Shown piece after piece: positions 1-6,192 of a stretch of DNA of 8,002 nt. Made by a program: the position numbers and the translations under genes. This stretch comes from Rubrobacter sp. (GTDB lineage: Bacteria > Actinomycetota > Rubrobacteria > Rubrobacterales > Rubrobacteraceae). Position 1 is the stretch's first letter, and each line of letters begins with the position of its first letter. The stretch lies in NCBI GenBank assembly GCA_019247245.1, contig JAFAPF010000538.1, forward strand, positions 1 to 8,002, in the 5' to 3' direction. The notes beneath the pieces were generated by a model. The model was not told where the DNA came from, did no database searches, and worked only from the letters and a program-made list of their open reading frames with translations.

Positions 1-591
1 GAAGATGAGGGCACGCGTCTCTTCCTCTGTGGTTTTGGGTGCAGGGATGCGACTCACCACGGCGTCAAGGACATCGATCACGCCTTCCCCGGTCTTGGCG
101 GAGATCTTCAGGATATCGTCCTCATCTATGCCTAATAGCTCTACGAGTTCCTCGGTCACCGAGGGCACATCGGCGATGGGAAGATCGATCTTATTAAGCA
201 CTGGGATGATTTCCAGATCGTTCTCTATCGCCAGATACAGATTGGCGAGGGTCTGCGCCTGGATACCCTGGCTTGCGTCTACCACCAAGAGCGCCCCCTC
301 GCATGCTGCAATCGCCCGCGAAACCTCGTAGGCAAAGTCGACGTGCCCTGGTGTATCTATAAGGTTCAGCGTCCACTCACCATCGTTGCGGCGGTAGATG
401 ATGCGCACAGCCTGGGCCTTGATAGTTATGCCGCGCTCTCTTTCTATATCCATCGTATCCAGGATTTGAGCCACTCGCTCTCGCTCAGAGACGGCCTCAG
501 TAATATCTAGAAGACGGTCGGCTAAGGTACTCTTGCCGTGATCTATGTGCGCGATGATGCAGAAATTGCGCGTCTGTTCGATGCTTTGCAC
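1..591 (-). CDS. lepA: Elongation factor 4 (LepA), N-terminal part, runs off the left edge
   Basis: Translational GTPase that acts on the ribosome, reported to back-translocate or remodel stalled or initiating ribosomes. The 197 visible residues are the GTP-binding domain of a protein normally about 600 aa long. All G motifs are intact: HIDHGKST (residues 15-22), RGIT (53-56), DTPGH (79-83), NKID (133-136) and SAK (164-166). The stretch [18 protein letters not shown] is typical of LepA rather than EF-G or EF-Tu. The start is taken as GTG at 591. An in-frame TAA lies four codons upstream, and the ATG at about 607 is in another frame, so GTG is the only reasonable start; no strong ribosome binding site precedes it. 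It is divergent from rpsT with an 88-bp gap. The reading frame is open to the window edge and the C-terminal domains are outside the window. Confidence 0.96.
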   Translation of the reverse strand, partial: MQSIEQTRNFCIIAHIDHGKSTLADRLLDITEAVSERERVAQILDTMDIERERGITIKAQAVRIIYRRNDGEWTLNLIDTPGHVDFAYEVSRAIAACEGALLVVDASQGIQAQTLANLYLAIENDLEIIPVLNKIDLPIADVPSVTEELVELLGIDEDDILKISAKTGEGVIDVLDAVVSRIPAPKTTEEETRALIF

Positions 592-609
592 GCAGAAAGT
601 TTACCATGA

Positions 610-638
610 TTGTTTACTTGTTCAGCCTATGTTACATT
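610..638 (+). promoter_or_regulatory. Possible rpsT promoter
   Basis: TTGTTT (610-615) and TACATT (633-638) are separated by 17 bp in the lepA-rpsT divergent gap, about 42 bp before the rpsT start. The match to the sigma-70 consensus is partial (3/6 and 4/6). No comparably good pair was seen for lepA on the other strand. Confidence 0.35.
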
Positions 639-679
639 CTCTCGGTTAGAGCGAAATGAGATAAGAGGAGCTCAAAGAA

Positions 680-940
680 GTGCCCACACCTTCCAAGCGC
701 GACAAGCAAAGCCGCAGGAGATTTGAACAGAACAGAGCCGTTCGCACCCAGCTGAAGAACATCTCCAAGAACTTCTACAGGGCTCTCGGCGCCGGTGATA
801 CTGAGCGGGCCGTACAGCTCCGCGACGAGGCCCAGAAGGCTTATGACAAGGCAGCTAACAAGGGCGTTATACACACCAATAAAGCAGCCCGCAAGACAAG
901 CCGCTTCGACAAAGCCCTCTCTAGCGCTTCTACGAGCTAA
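680..940 (+). CDS. rpsT: 30S ribosomal protein S20
   Basis: Small basic three-helix protein that binds 16S rRNA in the 30S subunit body. The product has 86 aa, the usual length for the family (85-90). Family hallmarks are visible: the basic N-terminus MPTPSKRDKQSRRRFEQN, the central AVRTQLKNISKNF helix, and the C-terminal NKGVIHTNKAARKTSR block. The start is GTG, set by AAGAGGAG (663-670), which ends 9 nt upstream. It is the only clear housekeeping gene on the plus strand. It is divergent from lepA and convergent with holA, with a 100-bp gap to holA; the holA/rpsT/lepA neighbourhood is common in actinobacteria. No convincing rho-independent terminator was found in that gap, which does contain a 10-bp tandem repeat. 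Confidence 0.96.
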   Translation: MPTPSKRDKQSRRRFEQNRAVRTQLKNISKNFYRALGAGDTERAVQLRDEAQKAYDKAANKGVIHTNKAARKTSRFDKALSSASTS

Positions 941-967
941 ACTCCGCAGTTTTACGAAGGCGAAACG

Positions 968-987
968 AGGTGCCTGCAGGTGCCTGC
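968..987. repeat. 10-bp tandem direct repeat
   Basis: AGGTGCCTGC occurs twice head to tail (968-977 and 978-987) in the gap between the convergent rpsT and holA. The junction forms the palindrome CCTGCAGG. No function is evident; it may be a slippage duplication. Confidence 0.7.
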
Positions 988-1040
988 TCTACGAGCTTTA
1001 GAAAGACGAGCACGGTTCTTCTACGTCGTTCGGGAGCCCG

Positions 1041-1955
1041 TTAGCTAAGCTCGAGGATAGCGAGCTCTAGCTGCAGCTCTTCTCCGAGGTCGCTACCACC
1101 CTTGAGACCGCTTTCGAGTTCGAGCGTGAGGGCGAGCGCCTTTTCGAGGTCTTCCTCGCCGAGCTTTTGGGCTTGTTCTTCGAGCTTACGGGCCACAAAA
1201 GGTGGGATCTTAAGCGTACTCGCCACCTCGGAGCGGGACATGCCTGCCGCAAAGAGCGCCTTCGCTCGGGCCAGCAGACGGAACTGGCGCTGGATCATAT
1301 GCACGATTCGCAAGGTGGGCTCTCCAGTACCGACGAGAGCTTCGAGTAACCCCAGCGCTTTACGCCAGTTTCTCATGCCCAGTGCATCTACGAAAGCAAA
1401 GATGTTGGATTGTGAGTCTGGTGGACATATGGCTTCCATGTCCCCCATCGTTGCCGATTCTGTAGCGTAGAGCGCAAGCTTCTCCGTCTCCCTCGCAACC
1501 CTCGTCTTGTCGTCGGAGCAGCGCGCCACAAGTTCCTCCGCCACATCTTCTGACATCACAAGCCCCAGCTTCTTTGCGTAGCCTACGGCCCAGCGGGCGA
1601 GGGCTTTGCCCGTAGGCTGCTCGAAGTTGTGTACCTCGCCCGCCTCCTTTACAGCCACGAGTAGCTTTTCGCGGGTGCCAAGCTTCGTACCGAGCATGAT
1701 GAGATCCGCCTCGGGAGAAGGGTGCTTCACGTAGTCTACGATCTTTGCCTTCTGCGCTGCGTTCCAGGCACCGAGGTTCTTGACCAACACAAACGTGCCT
1801 TCACCGAAGAGCGAGTTGGAGTTGCAGGCCGAGATGATCGCCTCCGGGCTGCTCTCAGCCGCGTCGTAGATTTCGGCAGGCCGACTCTTGCGGAGTTTCT
1901 CTACACCCCGTGCTTTACGCTCTTCGTCGTCGCCTAGCAGCAAGTAGACGCCCAT
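1041..1955 (-). CDS. holA: DNA polymerase III, delta subunit
   Basis: Delta subunit of the clamp loader, which opens the beta sliding clamp and helps load it at primed sites during replication. The product has 304 aa, slightly short for a family usually about 320-340 aa. The N-terminal MGVYLLLGDDEERKARGVEKL is the characteristic opening of HolA. It is followed by an AAA+-like fold without a functional Walker A, as expected for delta, by FALVxALxxRN-type sequence (FAFVDALGMRNWRKAL, about residues 186-201), and by a helical C-terminal collar domain ending LQLELAILELS. The start is ATG at 1955; GGAG (1969-1972) lies rather far upstream (13 nt). In many bacteria comEC precedes holA, but no comEC sequence was recognisable upstream here. 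Instead the gene borders the gene-poor interval. Confidence 0.93.
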   Translation of the reverse strand: MGVYLLLGDDEERKARGVEKLRKSRPAEIYDAAESSPEAIISACNSNSLFGEGTFVLVKNLGAWNAAQKAKIVDYVKHPSPEADLIMLGTKLGTREKLLVAVKEAGEVHNFEQPTGKALARWAVGYAKKLGLVMSEDVAEELVARCSDDKTRVARETEKLALYATESATMGDMEAICPPDSQSNIFAFVDALGMRNWRKALGLLEALVGTGEPTLRIVHMIQRQFRLLARAKALFAAGMSRSEVASTLKIPPFVARKLEEQAQKLGEEDLEKALALTLELESGLKGGSDLGEELQLELAILELS

Positions 1956-2248
1956 GCAACTATTCTAGCTCCAACCCGCGGCGACGAGCGCGGCCAAAGT
2001 GCCACCCAGACAATGACGATATACTCTTAGGTTTTACACCTCGTACAAATGAGGGGCTCGGCTTTCCCGAACAAAATATACAATCCCAAGTAGCTACACT
2101 CTGCTTCAAGGATAATAGCGGATTGAAGACCGCCGATTTGATCCCCCAACCGCTATAGTAACTCTGGGAACAGCCATAGTTCGGTTCCCTGGCAGGTAAT
2201 AACACTATGTGATTAGCAACGGCGGCAGGAAGCATAGGAGTGGATTCA
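1956..2248. other. Non-coding or degenerate stretch upstream of holA
   Basis: No gene is supported here. Open frames exist on both strands, but none has both a ribosome binding site and a protein-like composition. AT content is visibly higher than in the flanking genes. An inverted repeat GGGAAC (2166-2171) / GTTCCC (2184-2189) with a 12-nt loop lies just before the 42-codon ORF. AGGTTTTACACCT near 2030 has short inverted arms. No clear promoter for holA was found, although one must lie here. Confidence 0.5.
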
Positions 2249-2377
2249 ATGGCGGATAGATGGGCACTGCGATTCGGTGAGATCAGCGGTATCCTATTCG
2301 TGGCTCTACTAATCCCTGGCATCTTTATAGGTCACCCCGACGTGCATATCTCCACTACCCCGTCGAGAGGCAACTGA
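2249..2377 (+). pseudogene. Truncated membrane protein, N-terminal remnant (42 codons)
   Basis: ATG at 2249 follows an excellent ribosome binding site, AGGAG (2236-2240), with 8-nt spacing. The peptide starts MADRWALRFGEISGILF and contains one hydrophobic helix (about residues 13-28), then GHPD. This resembles the N-terminus of multi-pass membrane proteins common in actinobacteria (amphipathic start, glycine-rich first helix, extracytoplasmic loop). The family assignment is from memory and uncertain. After about residue 30 the sequence stops looking membrane-like and ends at TGA (2375-2377). No continuation was seen in the other plus-strand frames. The loss of membrane-like sequence falls near 2332, where the opposite-strand ORF ends, which suggests a deletion or insertion joint. 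It could instead be a genuine single-helix small protein. Confidence 0.45.
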
Positions 2378-2511
2378 ATACAAGTAGCGTTAATACTGCC
2401 CTTGCGACGTACCTCGTAGGTACACTCAAAGTCTTGCTGTGCCAACTCGGCGGCCCTATCGGCGGCTGATTGCATGTCCTGATGACTTTCAACGAAACGC
2501 TCCATACACAT
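2332..2511 (-). CDS. Hypothetical small protein (about 59 aa)
   Basis: The frame gives a protein-like sequence: an amphipathic acidic helix (FVESHQDMQSAADRAAELAQ), then a beta-like second half (FECTYEVRRKGSINATCI, QLPLDGVVEIC). Codon use is similar to the flanking genes. The start is uncertain. ATG at 2511 and ATG at 2505 are possible, and the frame stays open to 2637, but that upstream part (Cys/Ser/Gly-rich) looks less coding. No strong ribosome binding site precedes either start, so this may be the 3' fragment of a longer gene. The family is not recognised. Its last 46 nt overlap the truncated membrane ORF on the other strand. Confidence 0.4.
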   Translation of the reverse strand: MCMERFVESHQDMQSAADRAAELAQQDFECTYEVRRKGSINATCIQLPLDGVVEICTSG

Positions 2512-2961
2512 CACGCGGGATATCTTACCGGAACACTTCCACCTTGTCCCTCTGCCGCTAACACCGCAAGTATGACATAGTGCGATAAAGCCTGTGTCCA
2601 GAAAGCTGCCGCTGCCCCTAGAGGAAGTCTCATACACCAGTGGCGGAGCCCGCCTTCTACACTACTTTTTGTTGCCAAGTATACCAAGCACATCCTGAGA
2701 GCAGTGCTGCGTCGCGTTCCAGCCGAGATAGCCCCGGCGCACTGGCTCCGAGCGGGTGGCGCTGGAGTTACGCGCTCTTTTGTTGCTACGTACCCAAAGT
2801 GGCTGGACAGTTCTAAAGCTTAACTCCAGGATTAGACACTCTATTTTCAAGCTGTTAAGGCACTACACATCTAGCATAAGCAGCCTCAAGTAGAGCATAG
2901 TAGATATGGTTTTGGCTGCCTAGCTATGTATAGTCCTTTGCAGGGTCTGAGAACCTCAACT
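2512..2961. other. Gene-poor stretch with short inverted repeats
   Basis: No supported gene. The open minus-strand frames here have low-quality composition and no ribosome binding site. Visible structure: GGCGG (2642-2646) / CCGCC (2650-2654) with a 3-nt loop, with TTTTT about 11 nt later in the plus direction; and GCAGCC (2880-2885) / GGCTGC (2914-2919) with a 28-nt loop upstream of the 70-aa gene. No transposase, integrase or recognisable terminal repeats were found. Confidence 0.45.
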
Positions 2962-2976
2962 AGGGTTATAAACCCT
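2962..2976. promoter_or_regulatory. Operator-like palindrome upstream of the 70-aa gene
   Basis: AGGGTT (2962-2967) and AACCCT (2971-2976) flank ATA, a perfect 6+6 inverted repeat. The embedded TATAAA (2967-2972) could serve as a -10 element. TTGCAG (2938-2943) is a -35-like hexamer, but the spacing of 23 bp is too long for a standard promoter. The location, 52 bp before the start codon, suits a repressor or activator site. The regulatory role is inferred. Confidence 0.35.
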
Positions 2977-3027
2977 TGTTCTCTCCCACTCCGACCTATC
3001 TCTGTACCTGATAAGGAGATATACAAG

Positions 3028-3240
3028 ATGGGTGAACAAGACGCCATACTCGAAGAGGCTGTGGATAACCTCTCGGAAGCAATCCAAAGAATCAGGGCTA
3101 CCCGAAACAGGTTGTGGTCGCCAGGTGTTGAGGATCATCCCAACTATAGGGATCTCCTACACCGTCTGAGCACAGCGCTTGCGATGACCGAGGCCGCTCA
3201 TCTAGAGGCTCAGCGCAGGTGGCGGAACAACAACCAGTAG
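3028..3240 (+). CDS. Hypothetical helical protein, 70 aa
   Basis: ATG at 3028 follows AAGGAGAT (3013-3020), a near-perfect ribosome binding site, with GGAG ending 9 nt before the start. The frame extends upstream to 2926, but the ribosome binding site and composition favour 3028. The product is soluble and almost wholly helical by inspection. A first amphipathic helix (DAILEEAVDNLSEAIQRIRATRNRL) is followed by a Pro/Gly linker (SPGVEDHPN) and a second helix (YRDLLHRLSTALAMTEAAHLEAQRRWR), giving a helical-hairpin profile. It has no cysteines, signal peptide or membrane segment. No family is recognised. A palindrome lies upstream and a hairpin just after the stop, so it looks like a self-contained transcription unit in otherwise decayed DNA. 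The partner or role is unknown. Confidence 0.72.
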   Translation: MGEQDAILEEAVDNLSEAIQRIRATRNRLWSPGVEDHPNYRDLLHRLSTALAMTEAAHLEAQRRWRNNNQ

Positions 3241-3241
3241 T

Positions 3242-3290
3242 GGCAGCTCAAGTGAATTACCTCGGTTTGACGTAACCAGCTCACGCTGCC
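3242..3290 (+). terminator. Extended hairpin directly after the 70-aa gene
   Basis: GGCAGC (3242-3247) pairs with GCTGCC (3285-3290). GTGA (3252-3255) pairs with TCAC (3281-3284). An inner GGTT (3264-3267) pairs with AACC (3274-3277). The outer ten pairs are interrupted only by a 4-nt bulge (TCAA). It begins 2 nt after the stop codon. There is no U tract, so it may be an RNA-stabilising or factor-dependent 3' end rather than a classical terminator. Confidence 0.4.
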
Positions 3291-3696
3291 GAAGCTTCTC
3301 CAGCAGCCATATCTCGCGGTTGTCGAACTATACTCACACGTGCCTTCGCGCCGGTACGCGCAGCTACACCAGGGCATCTTGTAGGGGATTCACAGTGCCT
3401 TCTTCCTATCTCGACATAGGCTGAGAGTAAGACATGCTACTTTAGCGTGTCCTGCATCGCTTTTTCGGCTTCGATCTGCATAGGCTGGATAAGACGAGGC
3501 TGTAGATGTCAAACATCAGACGAACAGGTTGAAAGGGAAGTTGGAGCAATTGCGAAGGCTCCTAAATTAACGACTACTTTGACCTCCATGCGACCCCTAC
3601 GCAGAACCGTTCTGAGCCTGTTAAGCTATTCTTGTTGAAAATCAGGTTAGGCGTGGGATAAGGCCTGTATAAATAGCCTTTAGGACCTAGGATCAG
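3291..3696. other. Gene-poor stretch between the 70-aa gene and tRNA-Ala
   Basis: No gene can be supported. A plus-strand frame at 3447-3638 lacks a ribosome binding site and has poor composition. A short minus-strand frame (3437-3481) encodes the protein-like tail MQIEAEKAMQDTLK, but an in-frame stop lies close upstream, so at most it is a decayed gene end. Positions 3660-3680 form a weak AAGGC/GCCTT hairpin downstream of the tRNA, without a U tract. No copy of the tRNA 3' end (attachment site) was found. Confidence 0.45.
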
Positions 3697-3769
3697 TGGA
3701 GCCGACGGGGCTCGAACCCGTGACCTCCACGCTGCCAGCGTGGCGCTCTCCCAACTGAGCTACGGCCCC
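3697..3769 (-). tRNA. tRNA-Ala, anticodon GGC
   Basis: A full cloverleaf can be folded from 73 nt: acceptor GGGGCCG / CGGCTCC, D arm GCTC-AGTTGGGA-GAGC, anticodon stem CCACG / CGTGG with loop CTGGCAG (anticodon GGC, reading GCC), a 5-nt variable loop, and T arm ACGGG-TTCGAGC-CCCGT. The third acceptor pair is G3:U70, the alanyl-tRNA synthetase identity element, and the discriminator is A73. The CCA end is not encoded (the next bases are CTG), so CCA must be added after transcription. It lies downstream of the rsfS operon but has its own strong promoter. Confidence 0.97.
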
Positions 3770-3780
3770 AAAGCGTCAAG

Positions 3781-3809
3781 AGTATAGGTACATGATGGCC
3801 CTATGTCAA
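3781..3809 (-). promoter_or_regulatory. Near-consensus sigma-70 promoter for tRNA-Ala
   Basis: On the minus strand, TTGACA (complement of 3804-3809) is separated by exactly 17 bp from TATACT (complement of 3781-3786). Transcription would begin a few bases before the tRNA 5' end at 3769. The -35 is perfect and the -10 matches 5 of 6, as expected for a strongly expressed stable RNA. This is the best promoter in the window. Confidence 0.85.
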
Positions 3810-3819
3810 TGATTAAATC

Positions 3820-3839
3820 GCGCGTGCTCTTAGACGCGC
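3820..3839 (-). terminator. Hairpin terminator at the end of the rsfS operon
   Basis: GCGCGT and ACGCGC (complements of 3834-3839 and 3820-3825) form a 6-bp GC-rich stem with an 8-nt loop that includes the rsfS stop codon. It is followed on the minus strand by the T/A-rich run GATTTAATC rather than a pure U tract. The position between rsfS and the tRNA promoter fits a weak or moderate intrinsic terminator. Confidence 0.5.
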
Positions 3840-4246
3840 CGGATCTGCTCCTCCCAGCGTTCTTGAGGAGCGCTACGCCAGAGGGACTCCAAGCGGTAGT
3901 AGTCGCGGGCCTCATTGGTAAAGATGTGAATGACCACATCGAGGAAGTCGAGACTAATCCAAGCCGAGCCCTCGTCAACGCGCCGTGAGCGAGGCTTATA
4001 GCCCACCTCGTTCATCTTCTCCAAAACTTCGTCTACTATGCGCCGTGTCTGCCGTTCAGTTTCGGCACTTGCTACCACAAAGTAGTCTGTATAGTAGACA
4101 GCCTCTCTGAGGTCTATAATTAACACGTCCTTGGCGAACATTTCGGCTGCTGCCCTGGCCGCCGTCTCCGCCATGTGACGGGTGAGCTCCAAGCCCTCCC
4201 GGACTCCATTCACCTGCCCTTGGATCGTGGGCTCGTCGCGGTTCAT
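3830..4246 (-). CDS. rsfS: Ribosome silencing factor RsfS (Iojap/DUF143 family)
   Basis: Binds L14 on the 50S subunit and blocks subunit joining, lowering translation under nutrient limitation. The product has 138 aa. The family core begins around residue 28 and shows DVLIIDLRE (40-48), TDYFVV (53-58), RQTRRI (65-70), W96, DVVIHIF (103-109) and YYRLESLW (116-123), all characteristic. The first ~24 residues precede the usual domain. The ATG at 4246 is nevertheless supported by AGGAG (complement of 4256-4260) with 9-nt spacing and by the 4-nt ATGA overlap with the nadD stop, which implies translational coupling. It is the last gene of the rplU-rpmA-obgE-nadD-rsfS operon. Confidence 0.94.
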   Translation of the reverse strand: MNRDEPTIQGQVNGVREGLELTRHMAETAARAAAEMFAKDVLIIDLREAVYYTDYFVVASAETERQTRRIVDEVLEKMNEVGYKPRSRRVDEGSAWISLDFLDVVIHIFTNEARDYYRLESLWRSAPQERWEEQIRRV

Positions 4247-4905
4247 GCTTCCTTACTCCTGCTCAAACTCCCCTCCGATCCTGCTGAGCTTTGTTTACCT
4301 CTTCTTGCACCGTACAGCCCTCCGTCGTAGATGATTTCGCGCACCCCATCGGGTACCAAGTATCGGATGCTCTTGCCCTCTGCCAGTATCCGACGGATAC
4401 CCGTCGCCGAAATGTCTACTAGTGTGCACTCGACGGGGATGACTTTGTCGAAGTTTTCGAGCGCCTCGGCGAGGTGATCCAGGTCGGCGACGTCGTAGCC
4501 AGGTCTCGCCGCCGCTACCATCGCGGCCTCCTCGAGGAGCCTGTCGGGCTCCTTCCAAGAGAGGAGGTTCGAGACCTCGTCAGCACCGGCGATAAAGAAC
4601 CACTCGTCTCCTTCGTGGCGCTCTTTGATGAGCGGTACTGTCTTGACGCTGTACATTGGCCTTCCGACGTCGATCTCTACACGATCCACGCAGAACTTGT
4701 CGTTGCCTCCGATAGCAGCCTCGACCATGCTGAGGCGATCCTCGGGGGAAGCCTTGATGCTGGAGGCCGGTTTATGCGGGGGTACACCACCAGGCACAAA
4801 GATCACGCTCGCGAGCCCGAGGGTTTCAGCAACCTGCTCGGCGATTACAAGGTGGCCTTGATGAATAGGATCGAAGGTCCCGCCGAAGATGCCCATCTTC
4901 CTCAT
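4243..4905 (-). CDS. nadD: Nicotinate-nucleotide adenylyltransferase
   Basis: Transfers AMP from ATP to nicotinate mononucleotide to give deamido-NAD, a step of NAD synthesis. From ATG at 4905 the product has 220 aa. Visible are the nucleotidyltransferase signature GGTFDPIHQGH (8-18, with the HxGH motif at 15-18), PPHKP (42-46), EDRLSM (55-60), GADE (107-110) and the late ISATGIR motif (165-171), a variant of the usual ISSTxIR. ATG 4905 is preferred because AGGTGA lies just upstream and MRKMGIFGG matches the family start. An in-frame GTG at 4914, overlapping the obgE stop as GTGA, would add three residues. The ~20 Ser/Gly/Lys-rich C-terminal residues are not conserved-looking. It sits between obgE and rsfS, with short spacing or overlap on both sides. 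Confidence 0.94.
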   Translation of the reverse strand: MRKMGIFGGTFDPIHQGHLVIAEQVAETLGLASVIFVPGGVPPHKPASSIKASPEDRLSMVEAAIGGNDKFCVDRVEIDVGRPMYSVKTVPLIKERHEGDEWFFIAGADEVSNLLSWKEPDRLLEEAAMVAAARPGYDVADLDHLAEALENFDKVIPVECTLVDISATGIRRILAEGKSIRYLVPDGVREIIYDGGLYGARRGKQSSAGSEGSLSRSKEA

Positions 4906-4910
4906 CGACT

Positions 4911-6164
4911 TCACCTGAAGCCGAACTCGATCTCGCCGATTCGGACTTCGTCGCCAGGCTGTGCTCCAACCCGTTTGAGCATAGTCACCACACCCTTCTT
5001 CTCCAACTCCCGCTGGAACCTCTCGACGCCCTCGGGACTCTCCCAGTCGGTCCTAAGAGCGAGCCGCTCGACATTTTCGCCGGACACCTCGTATTTGTGC
5101 TCCTCAACTTTCTCAACACGCAAACCTTTACGAGTGGGCCGGAAGGTGCGGTGCTCCGCGACACTCTTGGTTCTGGAGATGGAGATACCCTCCTGCTCGT
5201 CTAAGGCTCGTAATCGCTGCTCGACAAAGTCCTGCAACCCTTCTACACCCTGCCCGGTGAGTGCCGAGACCTGCGGTACTTCGGGAAAAGCGTCACGCAG
5301 ATACCATTGCAGCTCGTCATCTAAAAGATCAACCTTGTTAAGTACCACCATCGTTGGCTTTTTCGAGAGCCCAGCTGCGTGAAGCTCAGCACGCAGGGTA
5401 GTCTCCGCCCCCTCGGGATCTTCCGAGGCATCTATAACGAGCGCCAACAGGCGAGCCCGGGCAACGTGTCTCAAAAAACGGTTCCCCAGGCCTCGGCCTT
5501 CGCTAGCACCGGAGATTAGACCAGGAATATCTGCAATCACGAAGGTCTCTAGGTAAGATTTCTTGTCGACCACCCCGAGCTTGGGAGTAAGCGTGGTGAA
5601 GGGATAAGCGCCGACCTTCGGTCGGGCAGCGCTCAAAGCGGCGAGTAGCGAGGACTTCCCCGCGTTGGGAAGTCCGACGAGTCCCACATCTGAAAGTACC
5701 CTAAGCTCAAGCCGGATTTCCCGCTCCTCACCAGGTAACCCCTTCTCCCTGAAAGCTGGGGTACGTCGGGTTGAGGTCGCAAAAGCAGCATTGCCAAGCC
5801 CTCCACTTCCACCTTTAGCTGCAACGAACTCCTCACCTGGTTGGGAAAGGTCGGCGAGCAAGCCGTCTTCGTCGTAGACGAGGGTCCCGACGGGGACGTC
5901 TAGAATCACGTCGGCACCCTTCTCGCCGGTGCGGTTGTTGCCCGAGCCATGGCGACCGCGCCCAGCCTTGACAACCTTGCGACGGACGTAAGGTTCGAGT
6001 GTCTGAAGGTCTTCGACGGCACGAAAAACTACCGCCCCGCCGTCACCACCGCGACCGCCATCCGGGCCGCCGTGGGGCTTGTACTTCTCGCGATTAAAAG
6101 AGACGCTGCCGTCACCACCGTGACCTGCGCGAACTACAAACCAGGCTTCATCGATGAACTGCAA
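4911..6164 (-). CDS. obgE: GTPase Obg, 50S ribosome assembly
   Basis: Essential GTPase involved in late 50S assembly and stress signalling. The product has 417 aa. The Gly-rich Obg fold fills about residues 1-158 (AGHGGDGSVSFNREK, repeated GG turns). The G domain follows, with GLPNAGKS (164-171), the switch region PFTTLTP (188-194), DIPG (212-215), NKVD (276-279) and SAL (300-302). A C-terminal OCT domain (about 335-417) is present, as in Firmicutes and Actinobacteria. The start appears to be TTG at 6164: MQFIDEAWF fits the family N-terminus (MxFxDxA), no ATG or GTG is available nearby in frame, and only a weak purine-rich stretch precedes it. It lies 28 nt after rpmA, a conserved arrangement that supplies L21, L27 and an assembly factor together. 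Confidence 0.96.
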   Translation of the reverse strand: MQFIDEAWFVVRAGHGGDGSVSFNREKYKPHGGPDGGRGGDGGAVVFRAVEDLQTLEPYVRRKVVKAGRGRHGSGNNRTGEKGADVILDVPVGTLVYDEDGLLADLSQPGEEFVAAKGGSGGLGNAAFATSTRRTPAFREKGLPGEEREIRLELRVLSDVGLVGLPNAGKSSLLAALSAARPKVGAYPFTTLTPKLGVVDKKSYLETFVIADIPGLISGASEGRGLGNRFLRHVARARLLALVIDASEDPEGAETTLRAELHAAGLSKKPTMVVLNKVDLLDDELQWYLRDAFPEVPQVSALTGQGVEGLQDFVEQRLRALDEQEGISISRTKSVAEHRTFRPTRKGLRVEKVEEHKYEVSGENVERLALRTDWESPEGVERFQRELEKKGVVTMLKRVGAQPGDEVRIGEIEFGFR

Positions 6165-6192
6165 TGGGGCTAAGAACCCACAGTTCCAATGT

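Noticed and set aside
2632..2656. CAGTGGCGGAGCC compared with the tRNA-Ala 3' end as an attachment-site remnant
   Set aside because: Similarity is limited to a few bases with gaps; no real direct repeat.
2926..3027. Upstream extension of the 70-aa gene to 2926
   Set aside because: The strong ribosome binding site at 3013-3020 and the operator-like palindrome fall within the extension, whose composition is unlike the rest of the protein.
3437..3481. Short minus-strand frame ending MQIEAEKAMQDTLK
   Set aside because: Only 14 residues, with an in-frame stop shortly upstream; too short to identify and not supported as a gene.
3447..3638. 63-codon plus-strand frame before tRNA-Ala
   Set aside because: No ribosome binding site and non-protein-like composition.
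3660..3680. AAGGC/GCCTT hairpin downstream of tRNA-Ala as a terminator
   Set aside because: Only five pairs, an 11-nt loop and no U tract; cannot be separated from chance.
4474..5382. 302-codon plus-strand open frame
   Set aside because: It is antisense to nadD and obgE, both of which are unmistakable; its composition (Ser/Arg-rich, no ribosome binding site) is a shadow of GC-biased codons.
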